Shown here: piece by piece, positions 1 to 13,059 of the stretch
How positions within the stretch are numbered: the first letter of the stretch is position 1
Layout: each line of letters opens with the position of its first letter
Assembly (NCBI GenBank): GCA_024516035.1
Contig: CM044964.1
Coordinates: 18,233,084 to 18,297,083, forward strand
Source of the DNA: Bactericera cockerelli
Taxonomy: Eukaryota > Arthropoda > Insecta > Hemiptera > Triozidae
DNA length: 64,000 bases
Reading direction: 5' to 3'
The notes under the pieces: generated by a model
Database searches by the model: none
What the model was told of the DNA's origin: nothing
The model's input: only the letters and a program-made list of their open reading frames with translations
Made by a program: the position numbers and the translations under genes

Positions 1-539
1 TTTAGCAGTGTGAGTTCGATACTTCGAGAAATTCTGTTATCACGATGTCAAAATATTTATTCTTGCCTTTTTTTAATTTTGATACCTATGAAATGTATTT
101 TTAATGTAATTTCTTTTTTTCTAAGATTTTTTTTTTAATATTTCTGCTCCTATAATTTTTCGTTATTCAACCATTTTATGAAACTGCAAGCGCCCACACA
201 TGCAATTTTCCCTGATTTTCGTGCTTGTTTTGTCTTTTTATTAATCAAGTTGCTCTTTTCCTCGTAATGCTGGGATGTTGCAATATGCAGACACGTGTAG
301 CCAATATTGTACCACGGGACGCTTTTGTTGGACTTTCATCATGCGTTCATTTAGATAGCAGCACAATGAGCTTTGAACATTCTATAATTTTATGCTTTGA
401 ATGTGCTAATCTTTTGTATGAAATTCCGATGAAAATTAATAAGTGTTAATAATGAAGAGGGTTGCATATGTCAATACACGTGTGGGTTCGAGAGAGGTGG
501 GCGATTTTATATCTATTTTAGTAGAATATTCATAGACAT

Positions 540-655
540 TCAACGCGGCAATGCAGCCTGTATGCTTGGAACCCTACCACATGTCAGTGGTATGGATTGA
601 ATATACAACCTTCAATAGATGTGTTATATGAAACAATAAATAAATATTTTTAGTA
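540..655 (+). mobile_element. Likely LINE 3' end (GCGGCAATGCAGCCTG type)
   Basis: TTCAACGCGGCAATGCAGCC, CACATGTCAGTGGTATGGAT, then AATAAATAAATA. The same segment recurs at 20,440-20,560 (inverted), 46,745-46,870 and, diverged, at 30,675-30,790. No coding part, so LINE origin is inference. Confidence 0.55.
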
Positions 656-689
656 TGATTTTGTACGAGAGGTTATTATAAATGAGACT

Positions 690-905
690 GTCCCGCTGGC
701 TCAGTTTTAAGACGTCTGTCTGGTAATACCAAGGTCACAGAATCCAGTCGTGACATTACAAATTATCCTCCCATTTGGGTTTTTGACCACATATTGCTAT
801 TGGTTTCTTCCAAGTGGCAGGGTTCTCAACTCAACCACAATTATAACGTCATGGGTTTACTGCTGGAATACTGGAAATTATTATGCGGGCATGCAGGATG
901 AATAA
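690..905 (+). mobile_element. tRNA-derived SINE, GTCCCGG family, diverged
   Basis: GTCCCGCTGGCTCAG head, weak B-box, then ATTATCCTCCCATTTGGGTT and GGGTTTACTGCTGGAATACT. Confidence 0.7.
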
Positions 906-942
906 GGGATTCCCCTTAGTAGTTTTTTTGTTTTATTAGAGT

Positions 943-1162
943 TTAACGTCGTTTTTCAACTAAATGGTCATATACGACGGGAGTTTTACCCTTCATTCGC
1001 AGGAAACTTGAAAACTTGCTACCCACATTGAGCTCACCTAGCCTGGGTTGGGCCGGAATGCCAGCATCACGAAGTCTTCACCTCTCTGGACGTTGCTCAA
1101 CTTCGGTGATCCTATGAGAACCGATGCATTCAACGCGCCATCGACGGCGACGCTGACTTAGT
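943..1162 (-). mobile_element. 5S-type SINE copy
   Basis: Tail GTTTAACGTCGTTTTTCAAC, body with AGCCTGGGTTGGGCCGG, and head GTTGCTCAACTTCGGTGATC to GACGGCGACGCTGAC. Confidence 0.8.
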
Positions 1163-1350
1163 AGTTTTAGTGATGTCATTAAGTCGTGAAATTCTCAAGT
1201 GAAGGTGATTAAAAAAAAAAAACCGATTATGTGAGATACGAACCAAGAACTACCCACTCCACCTTATGTTACGAGACTAACGCCCAGAGCTTCTCCACTG
1301 AACTGACAGGATTCGTTCCTAAAAACAATACTTTCCTTATTAAAAAAAAG

Positions 1351-1512
1351 TTATCATATCTGTGTTAATCACTAGTAAATCAATAATCCTGAATTCCTGA
1401 TATCGCAAATACTCAAACTAGCTTTACTAAATCTACGCTGAAACCGGGACTTGAACCACCGACCCCCAGGTTACAAGTCCGCCACCTTATTGATCAAGCT
1501 ACTAAGGTCGGT
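1351..1512 (-). mobile_element. tRNA-derived SINE, ACCTCAGTAGCTTGATCG family
   Basis: Tail TTATCATATCTGTGTTAATC to head GATCAAGCTACTAAGGTCGG. Confidence 0.78.
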
Positions 1513-2067
1513 TACTTTCCTTTTTCACTTTTTTCCTTACTTTTTTACTTTCCTTATTCTATGATAAGGAAAGTAAAATTCAGTTTCGTTAGGTACGTTT
1601 TTTTACATTTATTTTAGCTATATAGATCTAGCTAGCATACTCTCTGAGGTAGTCTCTGATTGAATTATCTGCATAAAGAACACTTGAAGAAAAAAACCTT
1701 GATATTCCAGCGAGACGACATGACATGACTTGACATGTTTTTTATAAATAAAAAAAAAAGCCACAGTTCGTACGTTGAACTTGGGATGAATCCCTTTCTT
1801 TTCTCCACAATGGAATGTGTTCCTCTTGTCACAAATTGGTAGATTGTTGACAGAGATGAGATCACTTTTCTTCTTTTTTACCCTCCTTTTATTACGTCAA
1901 AAGGTTTTTTTGTGTAGGATATAGGTACATATTATAGATATATTATAGGTACATTTCTAAAATTCTTATGTATACCCAGATTTCCGTACGTCTGTTCAGC
2001 TGCCAAAACATTTCCTCTTATAAAAGTTTGGAATTTTTCCTATTCTATTTCGCTCCTAATGCATTGT

Positions 2068-2325
2068 ATACTACGAGAGAAAAAAGTTTTGTTTCATGCG
2101 GTCATGCATAGATAGGTAATTTTTAACAAAATGACATAAAAACTCACACTATATTAAATGCTAATTAAAAAAAAATCATAAAAAAATATTGTTTACTACG
2201 AGATACTACGGAAAAAGTTGTGTTTCAGGCGGTCATGCAAATTAGATAGGTAACTTTTAACAAATTAACATAAACAAATCACACTATAATAAATACTAAT
2301 GAAAAAAAAACACAAAAAAATTATT
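2068..2325 (+). repeat. Direct duplication of about 130 bp
   Basis: Two units share TTTCA(T/G)GCGGTCATGCA, AGATAGGTAA(T/C)TTTTAACAA and TCACACTAT, about 85% alike by eye. Confidence 0.8.
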
Positions 2326-3079
2326 GTTCAAAATATAAAATATAAACTTAGGACAAAATATAAACTTAGGAGTCTAAAAAAAGGTCTTTTATTCTACCCT
2401 ATAATATTTTCGTTTTAAATTTGACCTGAGAATTGACCTCCTGAAAAATGACTGATGACTGTCCTGTTTTTGCACCCAAAACAATGTTGCCATCCCATAT
2501 TCTAATCAAGCTTTTTAAGTCCCCACTTATCCTGGGCGTCCCTTTTAATCCTTGGAACCCTTCAAATCCCTCCACGTAATCCCCGGAGCAGAGTTCACTC
2601 AAACTTTTCACGCCTGGTGCGCTAATATAAAGCTTTGCAATCCCCAATTACATATTTGGCTGACGGATATTCATTGTTATTCAAATTTCTTACAGGGTGT
2701 TTCAGTGGGAGGGATTACTAGATTTTTTTCTAAACATTTAACAAAGTTTTAACAGGGCAATGTAAAAGTTTGAAACTGTCGTCTGTGTGTGTTTCTTATT
2801 TGTTGACTGTGCGATAGTCAGTAGTGTAGTAGATTGGCAATGAGTCAATACATCATTGGTCACGTTAGATGTCACAACATTGCACTGTAACCTAATCCAA
2901 AGCAATCTTCGTCATGCTTGCCGTAGCTTAACTTCAGTAATAGTAATAATTCCGTGTCCGTGAGATAGGGACAGATACCTAAATCACGGTGGTGCATGAG
3001 ATGATTATATATGGACGCCCAGATGTAATGACTAGGCTCCTTTCATGTCCGATGATTCTATATGGTTTTAATGTCCTGA

Positions 3080-3298
3080 CTTGAGATAGTCAGGACGGGG
3101 GTTTCACCCTCCATTCGCTGGGAATCGTACCAGCTACCCACATTTACCTCACCCAGCCTGGGTACGGCCGGAATTGCCAGCCTCGCGTGTTCGGAGGAAC
3201 AGAATTTTCTGTGCAAAAAGTCTGCTCCAACCGGGAATCGAACTCAGGATCTCTGGACTACGGGCAGTAGTCACAACCGTTACGCCACGGAGGCTGAC
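3080..3298 (-). mobile_element. tRNA-headed SINE sharing the body of the 5S SINE
   Basis: On the minus strand the head GTCAGCCTCCGTGGCGTAAC ... GAGTTCGATTCCCGG is tRNA-like (A and B boxes). The 3' body carries CCCAGGCTGGGTGAGGTAAA, GGGTAGCTGGTACGATTCCC and AGCGAATGGAGGGTGAAACC, the same module as in the 5S-headed copies. Confidence 0.8.
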
Positions 3299-4027
3299 TA
3301 GCTTAACTTTAGTGTCTGGATCTGATAGACCCTATAATTATGCAAATATTAGCGAAATAAAAGTTTAAAGCTTTTCAGACTGTTTCAAAACTGAGTCAAA
3401 AAAATTGTAGGCTTTGTCAGCTATTAGGCCATTATCTTTTTTTTTCTCCTTTTTTTTCAAATAGCTTTATGGAAATTTTGATGCTATTAAATTCATACGG
3501 GCTTTAGTGGGAAATTGTACAAAATGTATATATTTTTATTTTATTTATATTCGTTCATTGATATATCAGAACATACCAGACCAGACATTTAAAGCTAATA
3601 CCTACATATACAGCCTGTCTAGAAAGTACCGGTCCACCCCCCGTATCTCAAAAAAACGCAAAAACGGTATTCGGTATTGTATCCTAAATTAATGAGACAA
3701 CCGACAAATTTTAGAAAATGATTTTAAATTATAAAACAATAAGCGATTTCTCTGGGAAATGTATTCGGAAAGATAGCCACAAGGCTTTTCCTAGGAAAAT
3801 TCTGTATCTTCAATAAGAAAGCCACAAATGTCTGGATCTGTTTCGCCGCTTTTTGGTGGAACTGATGATAAACGTATAGTGCAGTTTGAGCATCCTCGTG
3901 CTCTGATTACAGGAAAACATTTTCAAATATCGGAAAATTCCGGTATCTTTCAAAGGAAAAGCAGGAATTTCTGCCACGGAACAATGCAAGATTGCCGAAA
4001 TCGGTGATTCTTATGTCAAATGCATAC

Positions 4028-4235
4028 AAGGAAAGCCAGCGTCGATGGCGTGTTGAATGCACCGGTTCTCGTTAGATCACTGAAGTTGAGCAACGTCCAG
4101 CGAGGTGAATAATTCGTGATGCTGCTATTCCGGCCCAACCCAGGCTGAGTGAGGTTAATGTGGGTAGCAGGTTTGAGAATTTCCTCCGAGTTTAGGGTAA
4201 CACCCCCGTCGTGATATAACCATGTTATTGAAAGC
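4028..4235 (+). mobile_element. 5S-type SINE copy
   Basis: Starts AAAGCCAGCGTCGATGGCGT, with A-box-like GAAGTTGAGCAACGTCC; the C-box part is deleted. The body runs to GTCGTGATATAACCATG. Confidence 0.8.
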
Positions 4236-4309
4236 AAATTGGTGTTTTAAGGTACGATATCGGGATTTTGAACATTGCAAACTACAAGATCGCGAACTGA
4301 GCTCTTTTT

Positions 4310-4510
4310 TAATTTGGGTTTAACGTCGCTTTCAACTGCATGGTCATATCACGACTGGGGTGTTACCTTCCATTCGCAGGAAACTCACAAACCTGCTTGC
4401 TACCCAAATCAACCTTACGCAGCCTGGGTTGTCCCGGAATGCCAGCATCACGAAGTATTCACTTCGCTGGATGTAGCTTAACTTCGGTGATCCTGCGAGA
4501 CGTTGGCTAC
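4310..4510 (-). mobile_element. 5S-type SINE copy, inverted
   Basis: Minus-strand copy with the tail first (GGGTTTAACGTCGCTTTCAA), body, and a head fragment (TAGCTTAACTTCGGTGATCC). It lies only about 75 bp from the plus-strand copy at 4,028. Confidence 0.8.
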
Positions 4511-5104
4511 TTTGGCTTTTCTCAAACCAATACATGGAGTTGGCATTAGCTTCATGAATCATTTCCTTCCATACTTTTTCTTTAGTGCTTTACTTCTCTG
4601 TAGAAGAGGATTATAACAGGACTGAAGAAAAAATTGGCCGGACGCACCACCTCTTTAAACTATTATCATGATTCAGCTGGATTCCTCCATTACTTGAAAT
4701 TAATTTCGTGGCGTAATTATAAACACAGCGTAGGGAGCTGTGCACGTAATAAAATTAATTAATTAAAATTAAAAAAAAAAATGTATAGAAAACGCGATAA
4801 AACTGTAGAATAACTTTGTTCCTTTTTTTTTCTTTTCTTCTATAGGTTTTTTCATTAACTCTATGTCTGTATTTCTCTCTCTTTTTTTTGCCTTTATCTC
4901 CTTCGTTTTTGTTACCTCAGAATTTCTTCTCTATTTCCCACCCTCTCTTTCTCATTTTCTTTATCTCTCTCTCTCTTTCTTTTTCTCTAAAAAGAAACAA
5001 CAGTTTTACTCTGTTTTACAATTTGTATACTATTTTCAGGTTTTTCTCAAATTAGTAAAAGTAACACCCATTTCAACACTTTATGAAATTTTAGAAAATT
5101 CCAT

Positions 5105-5475
5105 TTCTTATCAGAAGCTATCAGAAAACAAGTCAAGTAGAAGACGATAGCAAAAAGTTATGCACACACTACAAATCTAAGAAAATAATAGTCCCATATT
5201 CTCGGCTCATACCTTATCAGAAGTTATCAGCAATTGAATCAATTCATAAGCCAAATTATGAGAAAGCTAAATTTTGTTCAGCAATTTAGTCAAGTGATAA
5301 GTTAAACATGAGAAAGGTAAATTTTGATCACAGAAGTTAGTAATCAAAGATACTATAATGGTCCTATATTCGGAGCTCTTGCCTTATCGGAAGCTATCAG
5401 CAAACAAGTCAAGTAGAAAGACAAATGAGACAGGCGAAGAGTTATGCGCACACTACTAATCTAAGAAAATAATAG
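5105..5475 (+). repeat. Separated direct repeat of about 85 bp
   Basis: AGCTATCAG(A/C)AAACAAGTCA ... AAGAGTTATGCGCACACTAC ... AATCTAAGAAAATAATAG at 5,115-5,190 and 5,393-5,472; the sequence between is also related (CTTATCAGAAGTTATCAG). Confidence 0.75.
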
Positions 5476-5689
5476 ACTGAAGACAAATACTCACTCAGGG
5501 AGGTGGCGTTTGCTTTCAGCTCAAATTGGAATTGATCTTACCTTCTCCAAAAAGTACAAATGTCAATATTGAGGCGTTTAACCCTTTCTTTTCCCGGTAT
5601 TTGGATGAAAAATTTAGAGGAGGGGGTTGTTAACAAAATATGGACCGGATGCGGACCAGGGTTGACAATTATTCGCAAAATTATTTTTC

Positions 5690-5905
5690 TCACAAAAAAA
5701 ATGAGCTGCATTCACTGAAAACTTACAAACTCGGTACCTACATGAACATCCCCCATCTTGGGTTAGGTGGGGATCAGCCAACATCACGAGGGTTCGAATT
5801 TGAATGTCACTCATCGTAGTCTTAACCTCGCTGGACGTTGCTTAACTGTAGTCATAGAACGAGAACTGGTGTATTCAAAATGCCATCGACGCAACGCTGA
5901 CTTTG
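5690..5905 (-). mobile_element. 5S-type SINE copy, diverged
   Basis: Body with CATCTTGGGTTAGGTGGGGA and head TCGCTGGACGTTGCTTAACT to GCCATCGACGCAACGCTGAC. The body is more diverged than in other copies. Confidence 0.7.
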
Positions 5906-6239
5906 GAATTCATATCACAGTCCCATCAAACTTTTGAAAAGCAAACGAAAATTGCAATCTTAGCTACTGCATCTTCTGTTTTCGAGCTAAAATATCTTTC
6001 AGAACACAGAAAGAAAACTTTCAATAACACAGAAAAATGTCTATCAGTAAATGGAAAAGTCTTCCACTCGAGAAAACTAAACGTTTCTCTCCTGTTATGT
6101 TTGGCACAAACTGATAGTAAAATAAATGGAACTTCATTGAGCGGAAAGTACAACGCTCTCAGTTAATATTAGTATTATTATTACTACTTATGATGGTTAC
6201 TTACTTAAGTTTTTTTTTTTTTTTTAATTTTCTGGTTCG

Positions 6240-6350
6240 TTTTCAACCGAACTCATTAGCTTGATCGATATGCTGACGGACTTGTAACCTGGATGTCGGT
6301 GGTTCAAGTCGCGGTTTCACCTAAGACAAATATGATAACTTTCAACTTTC
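6240..6350 (+). mobile_element. tRNA-derived SINE, ACCTCAGTAGCTTGATCG family, short
   Basis: AACTCATTAGCTTGATCGAT head, GGTCGGTGG-like block TGTCGGTGGTTCAAGTCGCG, shortened tail ACAAATATGATAACTTTC. Confidence 0.72.
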
Positions 6351-6383
6351 TACTTGAGTTTTTATTTTTCTCGTTTGTTTGTT

Positions 6384-6426
<43 letters not shown>

Positions 6427-6542
6427 GTTTAACTTTTAACAATCTAAATGGTGAATTGTCATTATAACGATGAGGATTTTACAAATCATTGGCTGGGCAA
6501 ACTCAAATTAACCACATTGGGACGGGGAATAGCTAGAAAAAG

Positions 6543-6790
6543 GTGGAATGCCGCATGACCATGTATGGGTTCGAAACCAGGGTGGTCACCAATCATTCTC
6601 CTCACCACGCTCGAAGCTGTTTAACGTCAGTGCTCGCATGTGATGCTAGAAATAAGATATTCCCGGCCGCATCTGGAAATTCTGACCGAGTTTTCCGTTT
6701 CCAGAATGACATGGGTGTAAAGGTAAAATGCCTTGAAGGAAAGCGAAACCAGTTCCGGGGCACAAATACTTAAAAAAAAAAAAAAATGAG
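6543..6790 (+). mobile_element. SINE with B-box-like head and CCGGGGC tail
   Basis: ATGGGTTCGAAACCAGGGTG (B-box-like), CCCGGCCGCATCTGGAAATT, then GAGTTTTCCGTTTCCAGAAT and GTTCCGGGGCACAAATACTT before poly(A). Confidence 0.65.
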
Positions 6791-7084
6791 GGACCCTTGT
6801 AGCATAATAGCGAAAGGGAAACAGCATATTATAGTTATAACATGTTTTTAGCCCATTTATAACATGTTCCTGTAGAGTGTAGATTCTCCTTACATATTTT
6901 CTACCCTTGGGGTAATGTTCAGCTTGAGAAAAGAAAATATGTGTGTATGTGTGTTGTTCAATCTTTCTATTTTGGCAAAAACTTTTGTCCTGGCTTACAT
7001 CTGCGAGCTAAATTTCAGAGTGGCGAACTTTTGAACTTCAAAATTCTCGTCTTTGTTCATAGAATACCTAATATTTTGGTTATG

Positions 7085-7900
7085 TTAGATGAAGAAGAAG
7101 TAGAGAGAGAAAAAGAGAGAGACAGAAAAAGAAATAAAGAGAGAGGGCTGGAGACATAGAGAAACAGAGAGAGAGAGAGAAAGAGAATAGAGAGTTATAG
7201 TGTGAGGGAGAGTCTGAGTGAAAAATATTCACAAAGTAGAGAACAATCAATAAAGTATACTAATAGAAAGTGAGAGAGAGAGAGGGGGAAAAGAGATAAT
7301 GGTATTAATGGTAGAGAAAAGCAGAGAAAGAATAACCCGAAAAGGGTAAAAGGAAGGAGAAAAGAGAACGGTACAGAGTGGGAAGGAGGTAGAAAGAATT
7401 GGAGGGAAAGAGAGAAGGGTGAGATTAAGGGGAAGGGGTTAAAGAGAAACATCATATTGAGGGTAGAGACATGTAAATAAATCAAGAGAGAGATAGAAAG
7501 AGTTGATAAAGAAAAAGATAGAGGAGAAAAACAAAGAGATAGAAAGTAAGAGAAAGAGGGAGAGAGGGAGGAAGAGAGAAAGGAAGAGAGAGAGAAAAGA
7601 AGAGAGAGAGAGAGGAAGAGAGAGAGAGGAAGAGAGAGAGAGGAAGAGAGAGAGAGGAAGAGAGAGAGAGGAAGAGAGAGAGAGGAAGAGAGAGAGGAAG
7701 GGAGAGAGAGAGGAAGGGAGAAAGGAAGAGAGAGAGGAAGAGAGAGAGGAAGAGAGAGAGGAAGGGAGAGAGAGAGGAAGAGAGAGAGAGGAAGAGAGAG
7801 AGAGGAAGAGAGAGAGAGGAAGGGAGAGAGAGAGGAAGGGAGAGAGAGAGGAAGGGAGAGAGAGAGGAAGGGAGAGAGAGAGAAAGAAAGGAGACAGAGA
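7085..7900 (+). repeat. GA-rich tract with GAGAGAGGAA units
   Basis: 7,545-7,880 is dominated by GGAAGAGAGAGAGA units. Long Leu/Ser and Arg/Glu frames here are artefacts of the repeat. Confidence 0.9.
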
Positions 7901-8344
7901 AAGTAGCATATAAATCACCTGGTCTGGGACAGCTCAAGATTGTCTTATCTATTGCTCATCACTAGGTTCTGCGTGCTAAATAATGAATAGCTATATTTCT
8001 CTTCCTCTCTCTCTCTCTCTCTCTCTCGCTGTCTCTCTCAAATCTCTGAATCTAAAAAAGATGGCATTCTCAAGGATTAGAATACCGTAGGAATTGATCA
8101 AGTTTTACGTTTTTAATTCCAAATAGTAGATAATGTAAATATATTCAATGTATAACTTTAAACTTAACATAACCACACAAGACAACCTACATCGACGAAC
8201 AATGCTTGGTAAGTCATCACATCGACAAGGTAAATATTATATGTAAATAAAGCCTGCTTAAATGTGTTTGATTATAATAATTGTAACGATAACCTCAATT
8301 TGTCTTTGAAATTATAACATTTTTTCCCCATTAATTTCTAGGTC

Positions 8345-8570
8345 TCCCTTGGATTTAGCAGTTGCGACTCTCTTGGATTAAACAATTGTGTCTTTCTTTG
8401 TTAGGTCAATTGCATATTTCTTCGCTAGTTCAATTACGTCTCTCTTCATTTTGTCAAATACGTTTCTTTGCGTTTGGTCGATTGTGTCTTTCTTTGTTAG
8501 GTCAATTGTGTCTTTCTTTGTTAGGTCAATTACATATTTCTTCGCTAGATCAATTACGTGTCTCTACAAA
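8345..8570 (+). repeat. 28-bp minisatellite
   Basis: Imperfect units TGTCTTTCTTTGTTAGGTCA with variants in CGTTTCTTTGCGTTTGG and ATATTTCTTCGCTAG. Frames across it are repeat artefacts. Confidence 0.8.
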
Positions 8571-10149
8571 GTAAAGGAACTAAAAACAAACCATGGTTCT
8601 TACGTTATTTCACGACGCACAACTTTCCTGATAATGTTTACCTCCTTTTATTTTATGTTTATTTTCATGTTTTCTTTATTGCGTTCTCAATACAGGAAGC
8701 AGCCATTACTGTTTACAGTGTTTGTTTTTACTTTCAAACGAGAGACATTATGAAAAAGAATTGAGTGAGAAAAGAAGTAGGAGGAGAAAAGAGGTCACAG
8801 CGGGGGAAGCTAAAAAGATACAGTACCATGTCAGGTCAAAAGACAATAACACCAATCGTTAACGCCGTGAATTGTCGAACTAAATGTGCCAAACAACCTC
8901 AACCATGGGAAAGAGGTTGACCAATGCCGACTCCAAGTAGGTTTGGGAAAAGAGAAAGAAGAAGAAGAAAAGGTAAGTGAAGATAAATACAGATACAAAG
9001 AGAGAATGCGTCGCAATAGGATAGGAATCAAATACAAAAGGAGAATAGGAAAGATAGAAGAAAAAGATACAAAGAAAAACAAATAAAGGCGCCGAGAGTT
9101 TTTTTTTTTATTTATATGATAGATATAATGAGAAAAGTTGAATTGGAGTATGAGCAAATAGAAAAATGATAAAAAGAGAGGTGTGGGAAAGAGGACGAGG
9201 GAAAGGAATGAGACAAATAAATTGAAAAATAACGGAAAAAATATTACTCCCGTAGGATTTTCAGCTGAGGTTTATCCTTTTGGAACAAGGTTTGTAACTC
9301 ATCGGAACTGAAACACATTCTCTGGTGTTATTTTGGTACTCGTACACAATTCGTGTATAATTTCTGCAATCTAAATGGGCTGAATTTTAAGATAAGATTA
9401 CTCTGCCGCGCTGTCTCTTTTTTGTATGGGGCGTTCTTCACACCTCGGCCGAGATGTTTGATAAGTGATAACCTGATAACATAAAATTCCCTCAAGTCCA
9501 TTTCTAGCTACCAGGCCAAGTGTTTCCATTTGGACACACCAAGTAGATAGTTTGTTAATGCGGTGTACCTATCCAAGTGGACTCACTTAGCATTGATGTG
9601 TTATGAGGTAATAGTTTCTCTCGTCCAGTACTCTGTTTTTTTTTTCACAGCGAGTTCGTTTTAAATTGCTTTGAAAAAAAAAATTGCATTCTTCCAACGC
9701 TAGGCACTAGTGTGTCCGATTGGAATCAAATGGCAGTGCCAATGTTAAAGTACATATGACATAATATTATTATGTCTGTGAATTAATTATCGTAATATTA
9801 ACTTTAGTGATATAAATCATTTTCTTTGTGCCCTCAATATTATTTTTATGGAACTTTGAATGGAACCTGACATGTAACTGAGTATATCTACTCAGAACTT
9901 ACAGGTCACACCTGCCTTCTTTATGTAAGCCATAACGTTTGCTAACTGTGCATCAAGAGTCTTAAAGAATGTTAATAAGGTTGTAGGCACATAATTAGCG
10001 CTGTCTCCTAAGTGAGGTGCTTTCTCGGGATCAGCCTGCCTTTATGGGCCATTATAATGGGTCATTATAAAAGTCGTGTTACATTAGTGACGGAATTTCG
10101 TCTCATTTTGCCTACGAACACTGCCTTTCTTTTGTTCTCACCATGCTTG

Positions 10150-10320
10150 CTATCCGGTAGTTCAGTGGACAAGGAGTCACCGTCAGCCTGTTAATCTAGA
10201 GGTTGCGAGTTCGAATCGCCGGCGGGACATTGAAAGTTTTCATCCCATTTGAGATTTTCACAACATAGCATATTATAATAACACTCTTTAGAAAGTGATC
10301 TATTATCATTCAATAATGAT
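10150..10320 (+). mobile_element. tRNA-derived SINE, GTCCCGG family, diverged
   Basis: CTATCCGGTAGTTCAGTGGA head and B-box GAGTTCGAATCGCC, then GGCGGGACATTGAAAG and TTTTCATCCCATTTGAGATT. Confidence 0.7.
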
Positions 10321-10414
10321 ATCTAGAATTCCACAAGGGTTCAATTTTTTGTCCAACAGTGAATCAAGAAAGTGGCGAATACACCAACACCTAACAATTT
10401 TCGAAGGTTCACAC

Positions 10415-10502
10415 ATCTACCAAGTCCTAACCTCGCTGGACGTTGCTTAATATCAGTGATCCTACAAGAACTGGCGTATTCAACATCCCATCGACGCTGA
10501 GT
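10415..10502 (-). mobile_element. 5S-type SINE head fragment
   Basis: AAGTCCTAACCTCGCTGGAC, GTTGCTTAATATCAGTGATCC and CCCATCGACGCTGAG match the first 85 bp of the 5S-headed family; the body is missing. Confidence 0.65.
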
Positions 10503-10679
10503 GCACCAATTTTTACTTTCCTTTCTGTTCCAGCGAATTGAATGAAAAAAAAAAGACTTTGAAAAGTAACATTATTATTTCTGAAAAAAAAATATTTTGA
10601 GCTTTTCTTTTAAAAAATTGAAAAGAAATATCAAAGTTTGCTGAAAGTATTATTTTTAGCAATTTCTCTCTTTCCTATT

Positions 10680-10815
<136 letters not shown>

Positions 10816-12369
10816 AAATTCCCTCTCTTTACTATCTATTTTCTCTTTTTCCTTCCCTCTTATTCTTTCTTTCTCTCCTTCTTTCCTTGGCATAAGTTTC
10901 CCTTTCTCTCTTTTTCTCCTAAACTTTGTTAAATAATTCACCATAGTTCCGCTCATTACGGGAATTGCGGATGTTATTCAACCCTTATATTCAGATGTAC
11001 ATAATGAAAACAAAAATAAATAGATTCAGAAATCATAACAATACATTTTCTATTTTTTTTAAGAAAATATAATTAATCATATAACTTCCAATCATATCCT
11101 AGTTATCGGAAGTGATATGTTTGATTGTAACCGACCACAGCAAAGATGGACTGATGAATGAAATAACCAGCAGGTCGGTGGTTCAGCAAGGCGAATAATG
11201 TAGCTATATTTCCGACATCACTCTAGTAATTGACACAAAATGAAAAATCAAACCCAGCCAACCAGAAGTCATTCTATAATAGATATTATTATGTAATAAT
11301 ATTTTATATGGAACTAGGATTCAATCTCATCTTGACTAATACATACCCACAAGATTAAAAGTTTGACTTGGTAGGTCTATATCATAGACTTTAAAAGATT
11401 AAGAGAGTAATCTAAGACTAGTTTCGTCCTTATTTGGACTCATCAGTTAGACATAGCTTTCATAATTATTTTTTATCTAAAACTTGTTGAATTTATTCAA
11501 AAGCGATTCATCCTCTACCTACTTAAAAGTATTTTTGAGATTGAAAATTTTAGAGCATTGTGTTAAAAATCCTTCCAATAAGATTACAAGTTTCTGAAAT
11601 TTTGAGTTTTAGTCAGTTAGAAGTCAGCTGTACGAGGTACTTAGGAACAGATTAAATTTAATCTTGGATATTTCTCAGTCATCTTAATTTTAGAAAGTTC
11701 AACTCGTCAGCACCTTGTTAGTATTTCCATAACACTCTGATCAATAGTATTGTTGACATAATCTGGTTGACTTGTGACCTCGGATATTTTTGCAAGCACT
11801 TCAATCAAGTCATTGATAATACTCCAGTCAGGCACTGAGATTAAATCTCGAGCTTTTTTTTCAAATAAAAATTTGAATTATATTTTTGAGACTTATTTGA
11901 GAGATCATTCTGGGGCTGGTATGTCTGAACTACCGTATTGTAAATGAACGTTATAAATCTTGGAAGAAAAAGTAATAATAATGCTGAATTAACTTTGCGA
12001 AAATTCCAACTATTTCTTTTCTATTTATTAAACTGCCACCCGTAGTGTTGAGACTAAACAAAAGAAAATACCTTACATAAGATAATACCCTTAACAATAA
12101 CTAGAAGGATATTTTTATTAATAAATCATTTTTTATTTTAATATTCAATTTTATTATTATAATATTTATAATGTTCAATTTTAATATTTTATTTTTCAAG
12201 AAAAACTGAGATGGAAAAATTGCGAGAAATACCTATTATAATAAATCTTTTCTGGTTGAATAAATAAGATGAATTTGTACATAGCTCTTTTTACTTTTCA
12301 TTTGCAGGCTCCAGTAGGCATTTTTTTTATAATTAAAAAGAACTTCGTATTAGACAATGAATATAAATT

Positions 12370-12540
12370 TTCAAAATATTCTAATATAGCTACTACCTAC
12401 ATTAGCAAAGTCAAAATATTCTAATATTCCTATTACATCAGCAATCACTTTTCAAAATATTCTAATATTCCTATTACATCAGCAATCACTTTTCAAAATA
12501 TTCTAATATTCCTACTACCTATATTAGCAAAGTCATAATA
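12370..12540 (+). repeat. 46-bp minisatellite
   Basis: About 3.5 units of AAAATATTCTAATATTCCTA followed by TTACATCAGCAATCACTTTT. Confidence 0.85.
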
Positions 12541-12689
12541 TTCAGAGGCAAGAGTGTGAAATTAGAACTTGGTGCTGTGGCGTATACCTTTTTTTTTTTT
12601 TTTTTTGGGGCATTGATTGGCAAGGCCATTCCATACAGCCATTGGCGTATATCGTATACCTAATATCTCTTGATACGCACTTTATTATT

Positions 12690-12860
12690 ATTATTATTAA
12701 ACATGTTGGATCAAGTTTTATTTACAATAAAGTAGGTACATAGAATATTTACATAGAAATTGAAATAAAACAAAACTTGATCAAGGGCGGTTGCTAATGC
12801 CAACGGCATTCTCTTCCTTCTTACTTCTTGACTTGGCGGGGCGAAGCACTACCGCGCTCC
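12690..12860 (-). mobile_element. LINE 3' end (AATGCCGTTGGCATT hairpin type)
   Basis: Minus strand: GAAGAGAATGCCGTTGGCAT, CCGCCCTTGATCAAGTTTTG, AT-rich stretch and AATAAAACTTGATCCAACAT end. Related plus-strand copy at 43,815-43,955. Confidence 0.6.
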
Positions 12861-12885
12861 TCAATATTTAGATCATGTTATTTAT

Positions 12886-13059
12886 AATTTATACTACCTG
12901 ACCAAGGCTAATAAGTCTTATTATTTCAGCACTAAGCCAAAGACTTATTAAGTAGCCAAAATCTCAAATGGAGGGATGACTTCTCATAAACCATCTGAGT
13001 TTCGAACCCGCGATCTGTGGATTACCAGACCGACACCTTGACTACTGAGCTACTGGGAC
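12886..13059 (-). mobile_element. tRNA-derived SINE, GTCCCGG family, diverged
   Basis: B-box GTTTCGAACCCGCGATC and A-box region ACTACTGAGCTACTGGGAC on the minus strand; the tail retains TTATTTCAGCACTAAGCC. Confidence 0.75.

Noticed and set aside
225..449. Short ORF of 74 codons
   Set aside because: No start context, domain, codon bias or splice support; typical chance frame in AT-rich DNA.
7439..7937. Leu/Ser-rich and Arg/Glu-rich frames of 136-159 codons
   Set aside because: They are GA-repeat translations with no domain content; similar frames at 16,315-16,686, 44,788-45,393 and 53,015-53,461 were dropped for the same reason.
8362..8753. Hydrophobic frames of 70-121 codons
   Set aside because: Generated by the 28-bp minisatellite; the apparent repeats in the peptide are the DNA repeats.
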